This document shows, piece after piece, positions 15,249 through 24,891 of a DNA stretch of 34,010 nucleotides. Origin of the DNA: Oceanospirillaceae bacterium (GTDB lineage Bacteria; Pseudomonadota; Gammaproteobacteria; Pseudomonadales; Balneatricaceae); assembly GCA_013215375.1 (NCBI GenBank), contig JABSRB010000028.1, forward strand, positions 1 through 34,010, read 5' to 3'. A program made the position numbers and the translations under genes. Position 1 is the first letter of the stretch. Every line of letters begins with the position of its first letter. The notes under the pieces are model-generated. The model made no database searches and was not told where the DNA came from. It worked only from the letters and a program-made list of their open reading frames with translations.

Positions 15249-17009
15249 ATGAAACAACAGATCACGGGACTGATTCAAGCGGCGCTTGATACTCTGGTCC
15301 AAAACGGCTCGCTTCCTGCAGATATATCACCTCGTATTATGGTCGAGAACACCCGCGACAAAAGCCACGGCGACTTGGCTTCCAACGTGGCGATGACACT
15401 GGCAAAAGCTGCGCGACGCAATCCACGTGATATTGCGATTATGATTACCGAGGCTCTCCCCCAGTCAGAAATACTGACCAAAACAGAAATAGCTGGCCCT
15501 GGTTTTATCAACTTTTTTATCACCAGCGCCTCAGCCACTAAGGTCGTTGAAGACATCCTCAGTCAGGGACATGACTTTGGTCGTACCTATGTAGAAAACC
15601 CTGAAAAAATTCAAGTAGAATTTGTCTCCGCCAACCCAACTGGCCCGCTGCACGTAGGCCATGGTCGCGGCGCCTCTTATGGCGCGACAGTTGCCGACAT
15701 ACTTGCAGCGACGGGTGCCGATGTATCACGTGAATACTATGTCAACGACGCCGGACGCCAAATGAATATTCTGGCCGCTAGTATTTGGTTGCGCTACTTA
15801 GAGCACTGCGGTGCCAATTTTGACTTCCCAGCCAATGGCTACAAAGGTCAATACGTTTACGACATCGCGCTACAAGTGAAAGAGAAATATGCCCTGTCAC
15901 TTAGTCACAGTGCTGAAAGCGTCTTTAGCGACCTCCCTTTAGATGAGCCACAAGGTGGCGATAAAGAGAAATACATTGACGCCCTCATCGAGCGCTGCAC
16001 CGAGTTATTAGGCGCAGAAGACTTCGATGGTCTGTTCCAGATTGGCCTAGTAGCTATTCGCGATGACATTTGTGATGACTTAGCAGGCTTTGGCATCAAC
16101 TACCAAGAGTGGTTTTCCGAGCGCTCATTAACCGGCAGTGGCGATGTAGATCAGGCATTAGAACGTTTACAAGAAAAAGGCCATCTGTACGAAAAAGACG
16201 GTAACATCTGGTTCAAATCAACAGATTTTGGCGACGACAAAGACCGTGTGGTTAAACGTGCCAATGGCGCAACGACTTACTTCGCCTCCGACATCGCCTA
16301 TCACATGAACAAATTTGAGCGCGGCTTTGATAAAGTGGTTAATATTTGGGGCGCAGATCATCACGGCTACATCACCCGTGTTAAAGCAGCAATTCAAGCT
16401 CTTGGCTACGATCCCGAGCGTTTGATCGTTAAATTAGTACAGTTTGCTATCCTCTATCGCGGCACCGAACGCGTGCAAATGTCAACGCGCTCTGGCTCGT
16501 TTGTTACACTGCGTGATTTGCGCAAAGAAGTGGGCAAAGATGCTTGTCGTTTCTTCTACGTTACCCGCAAAGCCGACAACCACATGGATTTCGATTTAGA
16601 ACTTGCCAAATCGCAATCTAAAGACAATCCGGTGTATTACATTCAATACGCCCACGCCAGAATTTGTAGCGTACTGGAAAAGCTCCAAGCTAGTGAGTGG
16701 CAATTAGATGAAGCGACTGGTTTAGCCGCACTGAGCATCTCGGATAACGATGCTGAAAAGTCCATCTTAAACCAACTGTCAAAGTATCCGGAAACGCTTA
16801 ACAATGCCGCTAATAATTTTGAGCCCCATTTAGTGGCAAACTACTTGAAAGAACTAGCGGGTGATTTTCATACTTACTACAATTCAAACAAGATGCTGAT
16901 TGAAGATAAGGATTTGAGAAATTCTAGGCTTATATTGAGCTGCGCCGTTAAACAAGTATTAGCAAATGGCCTTTCTCTGCTAGGGGTTGATGCCCCACAA
17001 CGGATGTGA
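15249..17009 (+). CDS. argS: Arginyl-tRNA synthetase
   Basis: Class I synthetase that charges tRNA-Arg with arginine. I choose the ATG at 15249 (586 residues) over an in-frame GTG at 15210, because the protein then begins with MKQQITGLIQ as in relatives and has the usual length of about 587. An N-terminal Add-1 domain (about 1-100) precedes the HIGH-type motif HVGHG (residues 135-139). The KMSK-loop region reads VQMSTRSG, a form common in this family. The C-terminal anticodon-binding DALR domain holds YYIQYAHARI. The ribosome site is weak. The next gene follows after 7 nt. Confidence 0.97.
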   Translation: MKQQITGLIQAALDTLVQNGSLPADISPRIMVENTRDKSHGDLASNVAMTLAKAARRNPRDIAIMITEALPQSEILTKTEIAGPGFINFFITSASATKVVEDILSQGHDFGRTYVENPEKIQVEFVSANPTGPLHVGHGRGASYGATVADILAATGADVSREYYVNDAGRQMNILAASIWLRYLEHCGANFDFPANGYKGQYVYDIALQVKEKYALSLSHSAESVFSDLPLDEPQGGDKEKYIDALIERCTELLGAEDFDGLFQIGLVAIRDDICDDLAGFGINYQEWFSERSLTGSGDVDQALERLQEKGHLYEKDGNIWFKSTDFGDDKDRVVKRANGATTYFASDIAYHMNKFERGFDKVVNIWGADHHGYITRVKAAIQALGYDPERLIVKLVQFAILYRGTERVQMSTRSGSFVTLRDLRKEVGKDACRFFYVTRKADNHMDFDLELAKSQSKDNPVYYIQYAHARICSVLEKLQASEWQLDEATGLAALSISDNDAEKSILNQLSKYPETLNNAANNFEPHLVANYLKELAGDFHTYYNSNKMLIEDKDLRNSRLILSCAVKQVLANGLSLLGVDAPQRM

Positions 17010-17016
17010 TCTAAAC

Positions 17017-17790
17017 ATGGCAGCAAGAAAGGATTTCGCTTCAAAAAAACGTCGCACTGCAGCGCCTAAAAGTAAAACGGCCAGCCCGAAGGCTAGCAGT
17101 GCAACAGCCCAGGCAAGCGCCGAGCAATATGCTGCGCCGCCGGCAAAGAAGCGCCCTTTCAAGGTGATAGTTGCCAGCCTAGTGTCGATAGCTATTATCG
17201 TGTTAGTGCTGCAACAGCTAATGAGCGTAGATCCTAGAGAGATACGCGAGTCTGGCATTACCGCATTAATTGAACAAAAAATAGGTAGCGGAAACTCTCC
17301 GGTTGTTGAAGCTACTGAACCAACAGCCGTTGTCACAGCGACTCCCGCACAAAACAAACCCAAACAAAAATCTGCCACTAAGAGCAACACTGAGGCAACG
17401 GTTAAAGCAGTAAAATCCTCAATCCCAGTGACTGACATATCTACAGTGGCAGAGAAGAAAGAGCCATTCCAGTTTTACAAAATACTGGCACAAGACACCG
17501 TTGAAACAGAGACCATTGCCGCCTACAAGTCCACCCCAAAGACCGCCAAGCTGAAGAAAAAAACCTTGCTGCAAACTGGCTCATTCCGCCAGCAAAAAGA
17601 TGCTGAGAGAATGAAAGCAAGACTGCTGCTGAATAATTTCCCCGCCGTCAAAGTCAGTAAAACTACCTCAAGCAATGGTACTTGGTACCGTGTTCGCACT
17701 GGCCCCTTTATCACCTTTAACAAGCTAAAGTCTGCTTTAATGAAACTCAACAAACTCAACATAACCCCGATGCAGATTCCGCTTGGCTAG
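17017..17790 (+). CDS. SPOR-domain cell division protein, FtsN-like
   Basis: Bitopic inner-membrane protein of 257 residues. The N-terminus is basic and cytoplasmic (ARKDFASKKRR), followed by a transmembrane helix at about 48-67. A low-complexity Ala/Thr/Lys/Pro linker comes next, with the FYKIL segment at 153-157 that FtsN-type proteins carry. The SPOR domain (about 183-257) starts LLQTGSF and contains WYRVRTGPF; SPOR domains bind denuded septal glycan. The ATG at 17017 is preferred over an upstream frame overlapping argS. The position between argS and hslV matches the SPOR gene in Pseudomonas. Whether it is the essential FtsN itself is likely but not proven. Confidence 0.9.
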   Translation: MAARKDFASKKRRTAAPKSKTASPKASSATAQASAEQYAAPPAKKRPFKVIVASLVSIAIIVLVLQQLMSVDPREIRESGITALIEQKIGSGNSPVVEATEPTAVVTATPAQNKPKQKSATKSNTEATVKAVKSSIPVTDISTVAEKKEPFQFYKILAQDTVETETIAAYKSTPKTAKLKKKTLLQTGSFRQQKDAERMKARLLLNNFPAVKVSKTTSSNGTWYRVRTGPFITFNKLKSALMKLNKLNITPMQIPLG

Positions 17791-17951
17791 CTTATTCCTT
17801 AAGAAGCGCTAGCAAATACCCTGAAGCTTCCAGACAATTTATTCTCTTAATACGATCACTTTCTATCGTTAAAAGAGCCAAGCCAACACGACTAGGCTAT
17901 TCTCGGCCAGCCCCAGAAAGACACTGTTTACCTTTGATCTATAGCGCCTCT

Positions 17952-17979
17952 CTTGAATTTAGATTTTTCGTAACCATAT
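17952..17979 (+). promoter_or_regulatory. Sigma-32 (heat shock)-type promoter of hslVU
   Basis: CTTGAA (17952-17957) and AACCATAT (17972-17979) are separated by 14 nt. This resembles the sigma-32 pattern CTTGAAA-N(11-16)-CCCCATnT. It lies 35 nt before the hslV ATG, and hslVU is a classic heat-shock operon. No experimental support is available here. Confidence 0.6.
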
Positions 17980-18014
17980 TCTAATTATCAATTAATTTAG
18001 GGTACCAAATTGCT

Positions 18015-18551
18015 ATGACCACTATAGTCTCAGTTCGCCGCGGCGATTGCGTTGCAGTCGGCGGTGATGGCCAAGTCTCCCTTGGCAATACCGTTATGAA
18101 AGGAACCGCTAGGAAGGTCAATGTGTTGGCTAAGCACCAAGTCATCACCGGCTTCGCAGGATCCACAGCAGATGCCATCACCCTGCGCGACTTGTTTGAG
18201 CAGCAACTAGACAAGCACCAAGGCAACATCGTCAATGCCGTTATCCACTTAGCGCGCGAGTGGCGCAGCGATAAGATATTACGCCGTTTAGAGGCGTTAA
18301 TGTTAGTCGCCAATAAAGAGAAGACCTACCTGCTATCTGGAACAGGTGATGTGATCGAGCCTGAACACGGCGTTATAGCCATAGGTTCAGGTGGTAACTT
18401 CGCCCATGCCGCAGCGATAGCCATGGTAGAAAACACCGAATTAGACGCCCGAGAGATAGTAGAAAAGAGCTTGCATATCGCCGCAGACATCTGCGTATTC
18501 ACCAACCATAATCAAGTGATAGAAACATTATCCACTGTAGAGTCTGCTTAG
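18015..18551 (+). CDS. hslV: ATP-dependent protease subunit HslV
   Basis: Proteasome-beta-like peptidase that forms the double-hexamer core of HslVU and degrades proteins unfolded by HslU. The 178-residue protein begins MTTIVSVRR, so Thr2 becomes the N-terminal nucleophile after methionine removal. Other family marks are [14 protein letters not shown] (18-31), GFAGSTADA (46-54) and AIGSGGNFA (121-129). The start is clear from the conserved N-terminus. hslU follows after 9 nt. Confidence 0.98.
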   Translation: MTTIVSVRRGDCVAVGGDGQVSLGNTVMKGTARKVNVLAKHQVITGFAGSTADAITLRDLFEQQLDKHQGNIVNAVIHLAREWRSDKILRRLEALMLVANKEKTYLLSGTGDVIEPEHGVIAIGSGGNFAHAAAIAMVENTELDAREIVEKSLHIAADICVFTNHNQVIETLSTVESA

Positions 18552-18560
18552 GAGCTTGTT

Positions 18561-19898
18561 ATGTCTAATATGACACCCCGCGAGATAGTCCACGAATTAG
18601 ATCGCCACATTATTGGCCAAGATAACGCCAAGAGAGCCGTTGCCATCGCTCTGCGTAACCGTTGGCGTCGCATGCAGCTCGATGAAGAGCTTCGCACTGA
18701 AGTCTCCCCTAAAAACATTCTAATGATCGGCCCTACCGGTGTCGGTAAAACCGAGATCGCCAGACGCTTAGCCAAACTTGCCAACGCGCCTTTCATTAAA
18801 ATTGAAGCGACTAAATTTACTGAAGTAGGTTATGTAGGTCGCGATGTTGAAACTATCGTCCGTGATTTAGTGGATATATCGATCAAGATGGTCCGCGAAC
18901 AAGAGACTAAAAAGGTCCGAGCTCGCGCCGAAGACATCGCAGAAGAGCGCTTGTTAGACGCACTATTAACGCCAGCACGTGACTCCAGTGCTGCAGACAC
19001 CTCCGATAAAACCAACAGCGCCACCCGCCAGATTTTTCGTAAAAAACTGCGCGAGAGGGATCTCGATGACAAAGAAATTGAAATCGAGCTAGCACAAGCC
19101 TCTGTGGGTGTAGAAATCATGACCCCACCAGGCATGGAAGAGATGACCAGCCAACTACAAAGCATGTTTTCCAATATGGGTAGCCAGAAAAAATCTACCC
19201 AGCGCCTGAAAGTCAAAGACGCTTATAAAGCGCTTATTGATGAAGAGGCGGGCAAGTTAGTTAACGAAGACGACATCAAGCAAAAAGCGATTTATGCGGT
19301 TGAGCAAAACGGTATCGTATTCCTCGACGAAATAGACAAAGTCTGCAAACGCGCAGATTCCGGCGGTTCTGGAGGCGACGTATCACGCGAAGGTGTACAA
19401 CGTGATTTACTCCCCTTAATCGAGGGCTGCACTTTAAGCACCAAATACGGCATGATCAAAACTGATCACATTCTGTTTATCGCCTCAGGCGCTTTCCACT
19501 TGGCCAAACCTTCGGACTTAATTCCTGAATTACAGGGACGCCTACCAATTAGAGTAGAGCTAAACGCTCTGACCAGCGATGATTTCCGCCGTATTTTGGT
19601 TGAGCCAAGAGCCTCACTCACTGAGCAGTACTGCGCTTTGCTAAACACAGAAAAAGTCACTATCAGCTTCAGTGATGAAGGCATTGCTCGTATTGCAGAA
19701 CTGGCTTTCCAGGTAAATGAGCAAACCGAAAACATCGGTGCTCGCCGCTTGCACACTATGATGGAGCGTCTCCTAGAGGAGCTGTCATTTAACGCATCCG
19801 ATAACCCTGGCCAAGAAATAGTGATAGATACAGATTATGTTAACAAACATCTTGCACAATTGAGCCAAGATGAAGATCTGAGTCACTACATCCTCTAA
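18561..19898 (+). CDS. hslU: ATP-dependent protease ATPase subunit HslU
   Basis: AAA+ unfoldase that feeds substrates to HslV. The 445 residues contain Walker [10 protein letters not shown] (57-65), the pore motif GYVGRD (about 92-97), the I-domain insertion (about 110-240) and Walker B VFLDEIDK. The sensor-2 arginine lies in [11 protein letters not shown], and the C-terminus ends HYIL, the tail that docks into HslV. ATG start with TAGGAGC nine nucleotides upstream. Same operon as hslV. Confidence 0.98.
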   Translation: MSNMTPREIVHELDRHIIGQDNAKRAVAIALRNRWRRMQLDEELRTEVSPKNILMIGPTGVGKTEIARRLAKLANAPFIKIEATKFTEVGYVGRDVETIVRDLVDISIKMVREQETKKVRARAEDIAEERLLDALLTPARDSSAADTSDKTNSATRQIFRKKLRERDLDDKEIEIELAQASVGVEIMTPPGMEEMTSQLQSMFSNMGSQKKSTQRLKVKDAYKALIDEEAGKLVNEDDIKQKAIYAVEQNGIVFLDEIDKVCKRADSGGSGGDVSREGVQRDLLPLIEGCTLSTKYGMIKTDHILFIASGAFHLAKPSDLIPELQGRLPIRVELNALTSDDFRRILVEPRASLTEQYCALLNTEKVTISFSDEGIARIAELAFQVNEQTENIGARRLHTMMERLLEELSFNASDNPGQEIVIDTDYVNKHLAQLSQDEDLSHYIL

Positions 19899-19904
19899 AA
19901 AAAC

Positions 19905-19928
19905 GCCCGTATTCTCTGTTTACGGGCG
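19905..19928. terminator. Hairpin after hslU; T-run only on the minus strand
   Basis: 8-bp stem CGCCCGTA / TACGGGCG with an 8-nt loop, 6 nt after the hslU stop. On the plus strand no T-run follows, so it may only attenuate or protect the hslVU mRNA. On the minus strand seven Ts follow, giving a good terminator for antisense transcription. Confidence 0.6.
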
Positions 19929-19943
19929 AATTTGGACACTCTT

Positions 19944-20315
19944 ATGAACACCACCCCGACCGACATTAAACTGCATAAAAAGTCCAAGAGTTTGGAGCTG
20001 ACCTTTGTCGATGGTAACTTTGAGCTCAGAGCCGAATATCTTAGAGTACACTCCCCTTCCGCCGAGGTAAGAGGCCACGGTATCGGCCAGGAAACCCTGC
20101 AAGTGAAAAAGCGCTTTGTCGGGATCAGCAATATCGAAATCGTCGGCAACTACGCATTAAAAATCAGCTTTGACGATGGCCACAGCAGCGGCCTATATAC
20201 TTGGAGCCACCTGCACGATTTAAGCCACAATGAACAGCGTTACTGGCAGCTGTATCTCGATAAACTAGCCGCAGCCGGCGAGAGCCGTGATTCAGGCTTA
20301 ATTGGCTTAGGCTAG
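19944..20315 (+). CDS. DUF971 protein (gamma-butyrobetaine hydroxylase N-terminal-like domain)
   Basis: A 123-residue single-domain protein. DUF971 is the small domain found at the N-terminus of gamma-butyrobetaine hydroxylases and as a stand-alone protein beside hslU in many gammaproteobacteria. Visible marks are LRVHSPSAEVRGHG (about 32-45) and the YTWSHLHDL segment (about 91-99). The role of the stand-alone form is not established. I prefer the ATG at 19944 over an upstream TTG at 19932, which would add four residues. Confidence 0.9.
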   Translation: MNTTPTDIKLHKKSKSLELTFVDGNFELRAEYLRVHSPSAEVRGHGIGQETLQVKKRFVGISNIEIVGNYALKISFDDGHSSGLYTWSHLHDLSHNEQRYWQLYLDKLAAAGESRDSGLIGLG

Positions 20316-20445
20316 GCGATACTTCTAGACTCCTAAGCATAAAACCGTTTTTCCAAAACAATTCAAAATCAGCACTGAAAACAGATTCCTATCTTTTACA
20401 TAGCACGCTACAATTAACACAATTAATTCTAAGTGATAGCACCCC

Positions 20446-21219
20446 ATGTCAGATATAAAGTCAGAGCAAAAGTCAGCTAACAACACGACAGATTTCGGTT
20501 ACAAAGAAGTCCCCACAGACGAAAAAGTAAAACATGTCGCCGACGTCTTCCATTCTGTCGCCGCCAAATACGACGTTATGAATGACTTAATGTCTGGTGG
20601 CGTGCACCGTATTTGGAAAAAGCTCACGATTGAGCAAAGCGGCGCTCGCGCTGGCATGAAAATACTAGATATCGCTGGCGGCACTGGTGACTTAACCTTG
20701 CGTTTCTCACGCATCGTGGGCGCAGAAGGCCAAGTCACTCTCGCCGATATTAACGACTCAATGCTGAAAGTCGGGCGCGACAAACTCACCGATAAAGGCG
20801 CTGTCGCCAACATCGAATTTGTCCAAGCCAACGCTGAAGCGTTACCTTTTCCCGATAATCATTTCGATATAATCACCATCGCTTTTGGCCTGCGCAACGT
20901 TACTGACAAAGACGCCGCACTGCGCTCTATGCAACGGGTATTAAAACCTGGCGGCAAGCTAATGGTGCTGGAATTCTCTAAAACAAATAACCCGATACTG
21001 TCCAGTGTCTATGATTTTTACTCGTTCAATATTTTGCCTAAACTGGGCCAAATCATTGCGGGCGATGGGGATAGCTACCAGTATTTAGCAGAGTCTATCC
21101 GTATGCACCCCGATCAAGAGACGCTTAAGTCGATGATGCAAGCCGCTGATCTAGTCAATTGTAAATACCAAAACATGACCGGGGGTGTGGTCGCATTGCA
21201 CACCGGGATAAAACCTTAA
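20446..21219 (+). CDS. ubiE: Ubiquinone/menaquinone biosynthesis C-methyltransferase UbiE
   Basis: SAM-dependent methyltransferase that adds the C-methyl group in ubiquinone (and menaquinone) synthesis. The 257 residues carry the SAM motif [14 protein letters not shown] (about 75-88) and the acidic residue in [10 protein letters not shown]. Family signatures are [17 protein letters not shown] (about 43-59) and the second, [17 protein letters not shown] start. ubiJ begins one nucleotide after the stop (TAAAATG), so the two are coupled. Nothing about it is unusual. Confidence 0.98.
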   Translation: MSDIKSEQKSANNTTDFGYKEVPTDEKVKHVADVFHSVAAKYDVMNDLMSGGVHRIWKKLTIEQSGARAGMKILDIAGGTGDLTLRFSRIVGAEGQVTLADINDSMLKVGRDKLTDKGAVANIEFVQANAEALPFPDNHFDIITIAFGLRNVTDKDAALRSMQRVLKPGGKLMVLEFSKTNNPILSSVYDFYSFNILPKLGQIIAGDGDSYQYLAESIRMHPDQETLKSMMQAADLVNCKYQNMTGGVVALHTGIKP

Positions 21220-21220
21220 A

Positions 21221-21856
21221 ATGTCGATGACAATGTTCAATAGTGCTGCCATTTTAGTACTCGAAAGCAGCCTTAATAGATTGATAGCCAGTGATAGCGT
21301 TACCCAGCTAGCCCTGGCTAAACTCTCTGGAAAAATTATTGAATTTAACGTAACAGATACAGCGATTACACTCTATTTGCTGCCACACAGTAGCGGCATG
21401 CAATTACAGAATTACTGTGATCATAGCGATACTCAACTGTGTGGAACACTTCATAATTTCACAGCTCTGGCGAGCTCAGAAGACAGCACTGAGCATTTCT
21501 TTGGTAATGGCATCAATATTTCAGGTGATACACAGTTAGCCGCTAAATTTCAGCGCATTATTGCCAACGCTCAAATAGATTGGCAGGGGCTTATCGCCAA
21601 CATCAGTAATGATTTAGTGGCCGCACAACTTGCCTCTCTCTTTAATGCCACTAAAAAACAATACTCGTTAACTAAACAAAGCCTAGAGCTGAATGTCATT
21701 GAGTACTTGCAGGAAGAGGCCCGCACTTTACCCACCAGCGTAGAGGTAGATTATTTCATTACGCAGATAAACGACACGCGCTCAGCGGTTGACAGGTTAG
21801 AGGCGCGTTTGAATTTAATGATTCAAGAAAGAGCGATTGCCAAAACCAATCGCTAA
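21221..21856 (+). CDS. ubiJ: Ubiquinone biosynthesis accessory factor UbiJ
   Basis: SCP2-fold accessory protein that, with UbiK, assists the aerobic ubiquinone pathway by binding lipid intermediates. The 211 residues comprise an SCP2-like domain (about 15-120; Gly-rich NGINISGDTQLAAKFQRI at its end) and a C-terminal helical segment with a coiled coil (about 180-205). It starts directly after ubiE. In most gammaproteobacteria ubiB follows; here it does not, and 152 nt of non-coding sequence leads to an unrelated protease gene. Confidence 0.93.
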   Translation: MSMTMFNSAAILVLESSLNRLIASDSVTQLALAKLSGKIIEFNVTDTAITLYLLPHSSGMQLQNYCDHSDTQLCGTLHNFTALASSEDSTEHFFGNGINISGDTQLAAKFQRIIANAQIDWQGLIANISNDLVAAQLASLFNATKKQYSLTKQSLELNVIEYLQEEARTLPTSVEVDYFITQINDTRSAVDRLEARLNLMIQERAIAKTNR

Positions 21857-22008
21857 ATTAACACCATCATCGCGCTGTGTTTTAAACCACGGATTAAAAT
21901 GAATTAACTCTTATATATCAATCGATTTCGATTAGTTATTTTTCTTATTTGTAACTGCCAACAACTCAAATAAACTGCCGTTCTTCAATCTCTATTGGAA
22001 AGAATGGA

Positions 22009-24765
22009 ATGCCTTTAAATATCTTTTATGCACTCTTTTGCGTGTTTGCTCTTTGCAGCTGTCAAACCAGCACCAATTTATCGCAGCGGCAATTAACCCC
22101 TGACCCTTTAATAGTTACCGGCACTTTAGGCAGTGGTTTAAAATTTTCTCTGCTTCCCAATGATTCTGAAGACTTAGCTATTTTGCTGCAAATTAATACT
22201 GGCTCACTCGCTGAAACCGACAGTCAACAAGGCTATGCGCATCTTGTTGAACACTTAGGGTTTCAAGGTACCAAGCATTTTAGCGCAACACAAATTCACC
22301 AGCTCTATACAAGCGCGGGCATGAAACTGGGTCCAGACATTAACGCATTTACTCACTTCAATACTACTCAGTTTGTCATCACACTCTCTCAAGACAACAC
22401 CGATCAAAACACAGTCACTCCTTTTATCAAGTGGCTAGCAGATATTGCCCGTGGCGATTTTAAAATTGATCCAAACAAACTAGCGATTGAAAAAGAAATA
22501 GTATTGGCCGAAGAGATTAGGCAGAAACAAAATCCCAAACCGCATTTCTTTGATAGCTTTGATCAACACTTATTACAGGGAAGTAAACTCTCAAACAGAC
22601 GACCAATTGGCAAACCAGCCATCATTAAGGAGGCTGGTATAAGCAACATAGAAGAATTTATTGACCAACACTACCACCTTGCTAATAGCACTTTAGTTAT
22701 CATTGGCAAAGGAGCACATAAATACCAGACGCTTATCGAGAACAATTTCAATACCGAGCGAGTCGCCATCAATGTACACACTTTACCTAACCCTCCTGTT
22801 ACGCTAAATACTAGTCATTTTTTCTTCTCCAAAGATTATGCCGACGAATTTAGTCAACTCGTGCTTTATCATCCCCGGCTTGATCAAAGTAAAACGCTGG
22901 CCAAACAAAACCAGTTTTTGACCCATTTATTTAAAGATGTTATTTACAATAGATTGAGACGCGCCAGCACCAATGCCCCACTGCCTTTTACCAATATCAG
23001 TGTCGACAGTTTATGGCTATACGATCAAGAGAACAGCACAATCATGGTGAGACATAATAACAGTCAACACAGTGCCGCTATCGGCGTTATTACTACCGAG
23101 TTAAATCGCTTAGCTCAATTTGGCCTTATAGAATCAGAGTTCCTGCAGCTACAAAGAAACTGGCGTGACGAACTTAGCTTCAAAAAACCTGCCCCTGCAC
23201 GCAATGAAATATTTGTATTAGCCAAAACACACTTAGAAAACATTCCATATACAGGTTTTGCTGCGGATAAAAGTCTAGCAGAATCCACCTTAGGACAGCT
23301 CAGCTTACAATCTTTCAACCAAAAACTCGCTCAATGGCTAAGCCAAAGTTCCCAACAATGGACTTTTTCGGGCACTGCATTACCCGCAAGAAAACTTGAA
23401 ACTAAAATTGATAATGCAAAAGGACAATTCGTATTACCACCCACCGAGCAAAAACTCCCGAGCTTACCAGTCGTTACCACACCTCCAGGATCTATTATCG
23501 ATGAGATAACCCATTCATCTGCAGGCATTACTCAGTGGACACTATCTAACGGTATTAAAGTTATTATGCAGCCACGTCCCAGCGATAGTGTCGCCATGCT
23601 TTTTATTGGCCCTGGAGGTTTTAGCTCTGTTATTAAGAAAAACTACCCCGCCGCTGTCATGGCTGCTGCTGTCTACTCCCGAAGCGGGCAAAACTGGATT
23701 GCTGACACCGACCTTGAAAAGCTATTAATAGACAATAAAATTGACCTGCATTCCGTCATGCAGGCAGGTTTTCAAGGCTTAGAAGTCAAAGCCTCCCCCG
23801 AGAAACTCCCCTTGGCCTTTGCGCTTATGCACTCAAGCATGAACAATGCAGTGGTAAAAAAATCCACCTTTGATGCGATTCAACAAAATTATGTATCACA
23901 GCAGAAAAAGGCTGATCAACAACCGGTTAACCAATATAGCCGTCAGCTTTCCAAAGCCAGACTTTCTGACAGCCAGGATTATTTAATGCCAACAGCTGCT
24001 CAATTTCAAACAGTAACAATTAAACAGCTTGAAGCTCTGTACGCTGAAAAGTACCAAAATGCACAGGGCTATGTATTAGCAATAAGTGGTAACTTTAGTA
24101 TTGCAGAAATACGCCCGCTACTAGAAAAACATATCGCGACTCTTAATACACAGGACATGAACAGCACTAATTTAGACTTGAGAAGCAACCAACTCTTTGT
24201 TCACCCAAGCTCAACATTAGTCAGCAACCCGTTAAAGGGCGCGCAAAAATCCCACTTAAACTATGCCTTTTTCTCACCTGCTAAGAAGATCAGCATAAAA
24301 GAGCGCTTTAAACTAGTGATACTCAGCATTGCCTTAAGAGAGATATTATTTAAGCAACTACGCGAAGAGCAAGGCCTCGTTTACGATGTGAGTGTGCCGA
24401 TGCAATACAGTGACAAAACCCTCGCCTATCATTTCCTCTCTATAATGGCGGTTAGCGACCCCGCTAAGGTAAAAACGGTTATGCAAAGCATAACAACAAG
24501 CATTGCGCATTTACGCGCCAATGGCATTACCCAAACTCAACTAGAGCAGGCTAAACAATCATTTCATAAAGGCTTTAAAACTAGCCTAGAAGATGATTAC
24601 ACCCTCACCTATATAATGGCCAGCAATGCCTTGATCGATTTAGATTACCTGCAAGTGATTAATTATGAGAAGCTGCTGGAACAAATAGATACCATTGAAA
24701 TAAACCAAGCTATCGCACAATACCTATCAGAGAAAGGCAAACATGTCGGTATTTTTTATCAGTAG
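22009..24765 (+). CDS. PqqL-like M16 family zinc metallopeptidase, predicted lipoprotein
   Basis: A 918-residue protein with two tandem M16 halves, as in PqqL and related periplasmic proteases. The first half carries the inverted zinc motif HLVEH (His78, Glu81, His82), and a Glu-rich segment at 161-169 (EKEIVLAEE) can supply the third ligand. The second half (from about 500) lacks the motif, as is usual for the inactive half. The N-terminus is a signal with a lipobox-like LCSC (Cys18), so it is probably a lipid-anchored envelope protein. ATG at 22009 with GGAAAG upstream. It breaks the conserved ubiJ-ubiB order and converges on the exporter operon. It may process or degrade exported peptides; the substrate is unknown. 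Confidence 0.9.
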   Translation: MPLNIFYALFCVFALCSCQTSTNLSQRQLTPDPLIVTGTLGSGLKFSLLPNDSEDLAILLQINTGSLAETDSQQGYAHLVEHLGFQGTKHFSATQIHQLYTSAGMKLGPDINAFTHFNTTQFVITLSQDNTDQNTVTPFIKWLADIARGDFKIDPNKLAIEKEIVLAEEIRQKQNPKPHFFDSFDQHLLQGSKLSNRRPIGKPAIIKEAGISNIEEFIDQHYHLANSTLVIIGKGAHKYQTLIENNFNTERVAINVHTLPNPPVTLNTSHFFFSKDYADEFSQLVLYHPRLDQSKTLAKQNQFLTHLFKDVIYNRLRRASTNAPLPFTNISVDSLWLYDQENSTIMVRHNNSQHSAAIGVITTELNRLAQFGLIESEFLQLQRNWRDELSFKKPAPARNEIFVLAKTHLENIPYTGFAADKSLAESTLGQLSLQSFNQKLAQWLSQSSQQWTFSGTALPARKLETKIDNAKGQFVLPPTEQKLPSLPVVTTPPGSIIDEITHSSAGITQWTLSNGIKVIMQPRPSDSVAMLFIGPGGFSSVIKKNYPAAVMAAAVYSRSGQNWIADTDLEKLLIDNKIDLHSVMQAGFQGLEVKASPEKLPLAFALMHSSMNNAVVKKSTFDAIQQNYVSQQKKADQQPVNQYSRQLSKARLSDSQDYLMPTAAQFQTVTIKQLEALYAEKYQNAQGYVLAISGNFSIAEIRPLLEKHIATLNTQDMNSTNLDLRSNQLFVHPSSTLVSNPLKGAQKSHLNYAFFSPAKKISIKERFKLVILSIALREILFKQLREEQGLVYDVSVPMQYSDKTLAYHFLSIMAVSDPAKVKTVMQSITTSIAHLRANGITQTQLEQAKQSFHKGFKTSLEDDYTLTYIMASNALIDLDYLQVINYEKLLEQIDTIEINQAIAQYLSEKGKHVGIFYQ

Positions 24766-24862
24766 TATCTATCCAGTCTTATATATTAAAATATAAAACG
24801 ATCATGTGCCTTATAATAAGCCCTCTGTAAATTTCTTATTTAAATGAATAAAACAGATACTA

Positions 24863-24885
24863 ACAATCCATTATTATTTGATTGT
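24863..24885 (+). terminator. Weak hairpin between the convergent protease genes
   Basis: 6-bp stem ACAATC / GATTGT followed by ATTATTTT on the plus strand. It could end the M16 transcript, but the stem is short and AT-rich. Confidence 0.28.
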
Positions 24886-24891
24886 ATTATT

